The notes under the pieces were generated by a model that saw nothing but the letters and a program-made list of their open reading frames with translations, was not told where the DNA came from and searched no databases. Shown here one piece after another: positions 49,431-52,179 of a stretch of 52,179 nucleotides of DNA; the stretch's first letter is position 1; each line of letters opens with the position of its first letter. The stretch is from Bacteroidota bacterium (GTDB taxonomy: Bacteria > Bacteroidota > Bacteroidia > NS11-12g > UBA955): positions 1 through 52,179 of the forward strand of contig JAURFW010000013.1 of assembly GCA_030834125.1 (NCBI GenBank), in the 5' to 3' direction. A program made the position numbers and the translations under genes.

Positions 49431-51395
49431 TTAGGGATTTCCAAAGAATTGGAAGGCTGAAAAAGCACTCAAATATGCAATTGCTCCATACAAGAAAAAT
49501 AATATAATCGACCACTTCCAAGTTTGAGTTTCTTTTTTCAATACAGCCATAGTGCTAATACACTGAAGAGCAAAGGCATAAAATAACATCAAACTTATTG
49601 CGTATCCTATTCCGTAGGCTGGTTTTCCTGTTTCTGGATTAATTTCGGATTGCATTTTCTTTCTGATACCAATTACATTTTCGTCTTCGGCTCCTGTTTG
49701 AAATAATGTACTCATAGTTCCAACAAAAACTTCTCTTGCAGCAAAAGATGAAATTAATGCTATTCCTGTTTTCCAATCATAACCTAAAGGTTTAATTGCG
49801 GGTTCTATCATTTTACCCAAGTGTCCGGCATAGGACGCTTCCAGTAAATAACTTTGTTCTATTTGCTCTATGCTTTCTGGATTTTTTTGTGCTATAATTC
49901 GAGCTTTATTACGCGCTTCTTCCATTGCCTTATCTGGTCCAAAGCTTGATAATACCCATAGTGCCATGGAAATGATCACAATTATTTTTCCTGCTTCGTT
50001 AAGGAAAGACTTGCAGCGTAGCCATGCTCCATTAATTACTGTTTGAATTCTAGGTGCTTGATAGGTGGGTAGTTCTAATACGAATTCCGATTGTTCCTTC
50101 CCTTTACCGAGCATTTTGAAAAATATAGCGAATAATATGGCCATAATAATTCCTGCAAAGTATGCGAGAGTCATTATTAAAGTTTGTGCTGGAATGGGAC
50201 CCCATAAAACTCCTGCCGGAACTATTAATGAAGTCAATAATATATATACAGGAATGCGAGCGCTGCAACTCATTAGTGGCACAACCAACATGGTGGCAAG
50301 TCGTTCTGAGCGGTTTTTTATTGTTCGTGTAGCCATTATCGCAGGAATTGCACAAGCAAAACCTCCTATAAGTGGAATTATTGAACGTCCGTTTAATCCA
50401 AGTTTCCTCATTAACTGATCAGACAGGAAACTCGCACGAACCATATATCCACTATCCTCTAAAATACCAATAAGGAAGAAAAGAATAAAAATTTGTGGTA
50501 GGAAAACAATTACCCCTTCTAATCCACTTAACAAACCACTATTTACAAAGTCTACAACATATTCATTTGTGACAATTTTGGATGTTTGACTTCTTAACCA
50601 AGAGAAAGAGTGTTCAATCCAAGTCATCGGGTAATCAGCTAAGCTAAAAACACCTTGGAATATTGCTAGCATAATGCTAAAAAAGATAAAAAAACCAATA
50701 ACAGGATGAGTTACCCATTTGTCAATTTTTAGTGTATTCCCTTCTCGTTTTTTATTTTCTCTGATTACTACTTTTTTTACAACTTTATCAATATCATTAT
50801 ACCTTCTCAGAGTTTCAGTAGAAATTCCTCTATTAGGTTTGCCCTCTAAAAAACGTGAAAGTTTTTCATTCATATCAGCATTTTCAGATAAGGGTTTGCC
50901 AACTGAAAATTGAGAGAAAAGACCTTCCACCGGTTTTATATCCTTAGTTATTCTTGGATTGAATGAAATAATAGAAATTCCAAGAATCGATTTTAATTCG
51001 TCAGTATCAATTTTTATATCTCGTCTTTGTGCAGAATCTTCCATGGTTAATATACAAACTGCCGGAATTTTTAATTCAGCTACCTGTGATAATAGGAGAA
51101 GATTACGTCGAAGATTTGAACTATCTAAAACATAAATGATTGCATCAGGCTTGGGAGTGCCCTTGCCGATTAAGTTTGAAACGACAACATGCTCATATTC
51201 TGAATTTGTAAAGAGACTATAAATTCCGGGTAAGTCTACCAATTCAAACCATTCATTGCTAATTTTTACTTTCCCCTCATGGGAATCAACTGTAGTGCCA
51301 GGGAGATTTGATGTTTTTTGATTTAGCCCGGTTAACCTGTTAAATAAGGTTGACTTACCACAATTCGGATTACCAACTAATGCTACGCGTCTCAC
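49431..51395 (-). CDS. feoB: Ferrous iron transporter FeoB
   Basis: The 654-residue protein takes up Fe2+ through the inner membrane. The N-terminal G domain has G1 GNPNCGKST (8-16), G2 with TTVDSHEG, G3 DLPGIYSL and a G4 that reads TMED in place of NxxD. The C-terminal channel part has two gate domains with about ten helices (EGVIVFLPQIFILFFLIG, RTIKNRSERLATMLVVPLMS). It starts at a GTG that overlaps the feoA stop by one base (TAGTG). FeoC is absent, as usual here. Iron depletion is the expected signal, but I see no Fur box. Confidence 0.95.
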   Translation of the reverse strand: MRRVALVGNPNCGKSTLFNRLTGLNQKTSNLPGTTVDSHEGKVKISNEWFELVDLPGIYSLFTNSEYEHVVVSNLIGKGTPKPDAIIYVLDSSNLRRNLLLLSQVAELKIPAVCILTMEDSAQRRDIKIDTDELKSILGISIISFNPRITKDIKPVEGLFSQFSVGKPLSENADMNEKLSRFLEGKPNRGISTETLRRYNDIDKVVKKVVIRENKKREGNTLKIDKWVTHPVIGFFIFFSIMLAIFQGVFSLADYPMTWIEHSFSWLRSQTSKIVTNEYVVDFVNSGLLSGLEGVIVFLPQIFILFFLIGILEDSGYMVRASFLSDQLMRKLGLNGRSIIPLIGGFACAIPAIMATRTIKNRSERLATMLVVPLMSCSARIPVYILLTSLIVPAGVLWGPIPAQTLIMTLAYFAGIIMAILFAIFFKMLGKGKEQSEFVLELPTYQAPRIQTVINGAWLRCKSFLNEAGKIIVIISMALWVLSSFGPDKAMEEARNKARIIAQKNPESIEQIEQSYLLEASYAGHLGKMIEPAIKPLGYDWKTGIALISSFAAREVFVGTMSTLFQTGAEDENVIGIRKKMQSEINPETGKPAYGIGYAISLMLFYAFALQCISTMAVLKKETQTWKWSIILFFLYGAIAYLSAFSAFQFFGNP

Positions 51396-51646
51396 TAAAT
51401 AGAAGTTTCAAGTTCTTCGTCCGTTTTAACCACGATTTGTTCAGCTTCAGACAAACGCAATCCCAAGACGTATGAATCTATTCTGAATGCAACGGGGTCA
51501 CCACTTGGGGCTGAATATAGCTTTACTATTTGAGTTCCGGGTACACATCCCATTTCTGCTAATTTTTGATTTAAATCACCTTCAGCTAATTTAATAATTT
51601 CGGCAGGACAGTCAAATCTTAAATCTTTAGCAGTTTGCTCACTCAC
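51395..51646 (-). CDS. feoA: Ferrous iron transport protein FeoA
   Basis: The 83-residue cytoplasmic SH3-like protein regulates FeoB. It has the family pattern LAEMGCVPGTQIVKLYSAPS and DPVAFRIDSYVLGLRLSEAE. It is the first gene of feoAB and is coupled to feoB by a one-base overlap. Its start is 38 bases from the end of the minus-strand frame upstream, so feoAB could be read through from that gene or have a promoter in this short gap. Confidence 0.93.
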   Translation of the reverse strand: MSEQTAKDLRFDCPAEIIKLAEGDLNQKLAEMGCVPGTQIVKLYSAPSGDPVAFRIDSYVLGLRLSEAEQIVVKTDEELETSI

Positions 51647-51684
51647 AATGCAAATTTAGAACGATTTTAAATAAGAACCAAGAT

Positions 51685-52179
51685 TTAGTCTTCTATTGAA
51701 GAGAAAATATCATTTATTAGAGCAAAGTATAAACGATCCGTACCACTTACAACCTCATCAATTGAACTGTAAGTTGAATTTAATCTCTCGTGCTCATCTT
51801 TCAACACATACAAAATTAAATCAATATTCGTGAGGTTGTTTTGACACCAAGAAGACTCCCAAATATTTTTGGTGAGTTCATATTGGTGTGGTTTTACACT
51901 TTCATCTGCAGAAATGAAGTAGTCTAGTCCATTTTTTAATAACTCATATTGATGTTCCGGCAATAATTCAGGTAATACTTTTAAATAGAAATCTGCTGAA
52001 TTAATTAAATTATTATTCAAATTAATTGAATGCGCAATAGCTGCTTGAGTTCTGAAATTACTGGAGTAATTTTTATTCAAAGCAATGGATTCTAATACCT
52101 TGGAGTATTTTAATTCGTCTTTCAACTCATATTTAGCATTTAATATCCAATTTAAAGTATTGAAAATTTGTATTTCCTC
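51685..52179 (-). CDS. Partial gene, all-helical protein of unknown function (runs off the right edge)
   Basis: The frame is open from the window edge to a stop at 51685, so only the C-terminal 164 residues are visible; the TTG at 52125 is not needed as a start. The visible part is entirely helical and soluble (FRTQAAIAHSINLNNNLINS, HQYELLKNGLDYFISADESV, DEHERLNSTYSSIDEVVSGT). It resembles helical-repeat tails of larger enzymes such as M1-type aminopeptidases, but I cannot confirm that. It lies 38 bases before feoA on the same strand. Confidence 0.55.
   Translation of the reverse strand, partial: EEIQIFNTLNWILNAKYELKDELKYSKVLESIALNKNYSSNFRTQAAIAHSINLNNNLINSADFYLKVLPELLPEHQYELLKNGLDYFISADESVKPHQYELTKNIWESSWCQNNLTNIDLILYVLKDEHERLNSTYSSIDEVVSGTDRLYFALINDIFSSIED

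Noticed and set aside
1-52179. CRISPR array, complete insertion sequence, rRNA or tRNA genes
   Set aside because: I saw no regular spaced repeats, no transposase frame and no rRNA or cloverleaf-like segments on either strand by reading.

Overview
The window comes from a low-GC member of the Bacteroidota, most likely a Flavobacteriales lineage (Crocinitomicaceae or Cryomorphaceae would fit, but I cannot place it more precisely). The reasons are several type IX secretion (T9SS) C-terminal sorting domains, including a type B domain of the gliding-motility kind on a giant PKD protein. There are also TAnnTTTG-type -7 promoter elements, a short primary sigma factor without region 1.1, a three-gene succinate dehydrogenase with a single fused cytochrome b subunit, and weak Shine-Dalgarno signals. 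There are no rRNA or tRNA genes, no CRISPR array and no complete insertion sequence.

Positions 1-980 hold a broken tyrosine recombinase (Arm and SAM-like domains only) preceded by tandem and inverted TTGGGCAG-type repeats, and then a long imperfect inverted repeat. Next to it, 985-5337 (minus strand) is the most interesting unit: a tightly packed operon of an ECF sigma factor, a small membrane protein in the anti-sigma position, a CnrX/CpxP-like periplasmic protein, an MbnP-family protein, an MbnH-like di-haem peroxidase and a T9SS-exported YHYH protein. I read it as a self-regulated metal-sensing (probably copper) and protein-modification system.

Positions 5.7-13.3 kb are a patchwork accessory region. 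It contains remnants (a WD40 head joined to a T9SS tail, a signal peptide fused to a partial sorting domain, a truncated barrel protein), two tiny overlapping membrane-protein genes, a tandem pair of paralogous membrane proteins, a kinase-like minimal protein, unknown proteins, and two diverged copies of a ~118 bp repeat. Positions 13.3-17.6 kb encode a very large secreted GH81 endo-beta-1,3-glucanase with CBM6, PKD-like, Ig-like, lipocalin-like and T9SS domains, so the organism probably attacks laminarin- or curdlan-type glucans.

Positions 17.7-27.8 kb are mostly envelope functions: a lipoprotein with a YiiX-type hydrolase, a PagL-like lipid A deacylase, several barrel proteins, a TlpA-like thiol protein and a MATE exporter, together with an alkyltransferase-like DNA-damage protein and an RluA-type pseudouridine synthase. 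From 27.8 kb the window is core genome: sdhCAB, ribE, grpE-dnaJ, menB, a truncated ECF sigma, a methyltransferase, a PAP2 phosphatase, an enoyl-CoA hydratase, an Omp28-like lipoprotein, adk, a YjjG-type HAD phosphatase, a T9SS protein, a large membrane protein, mnmA, the 1521-residue IgGFc-binding/PKD protein, rpoD and feoAB. A final open frame runs off the right edge. Well-formed bidirectional hairpin terminators separate most of the convergent pairs.
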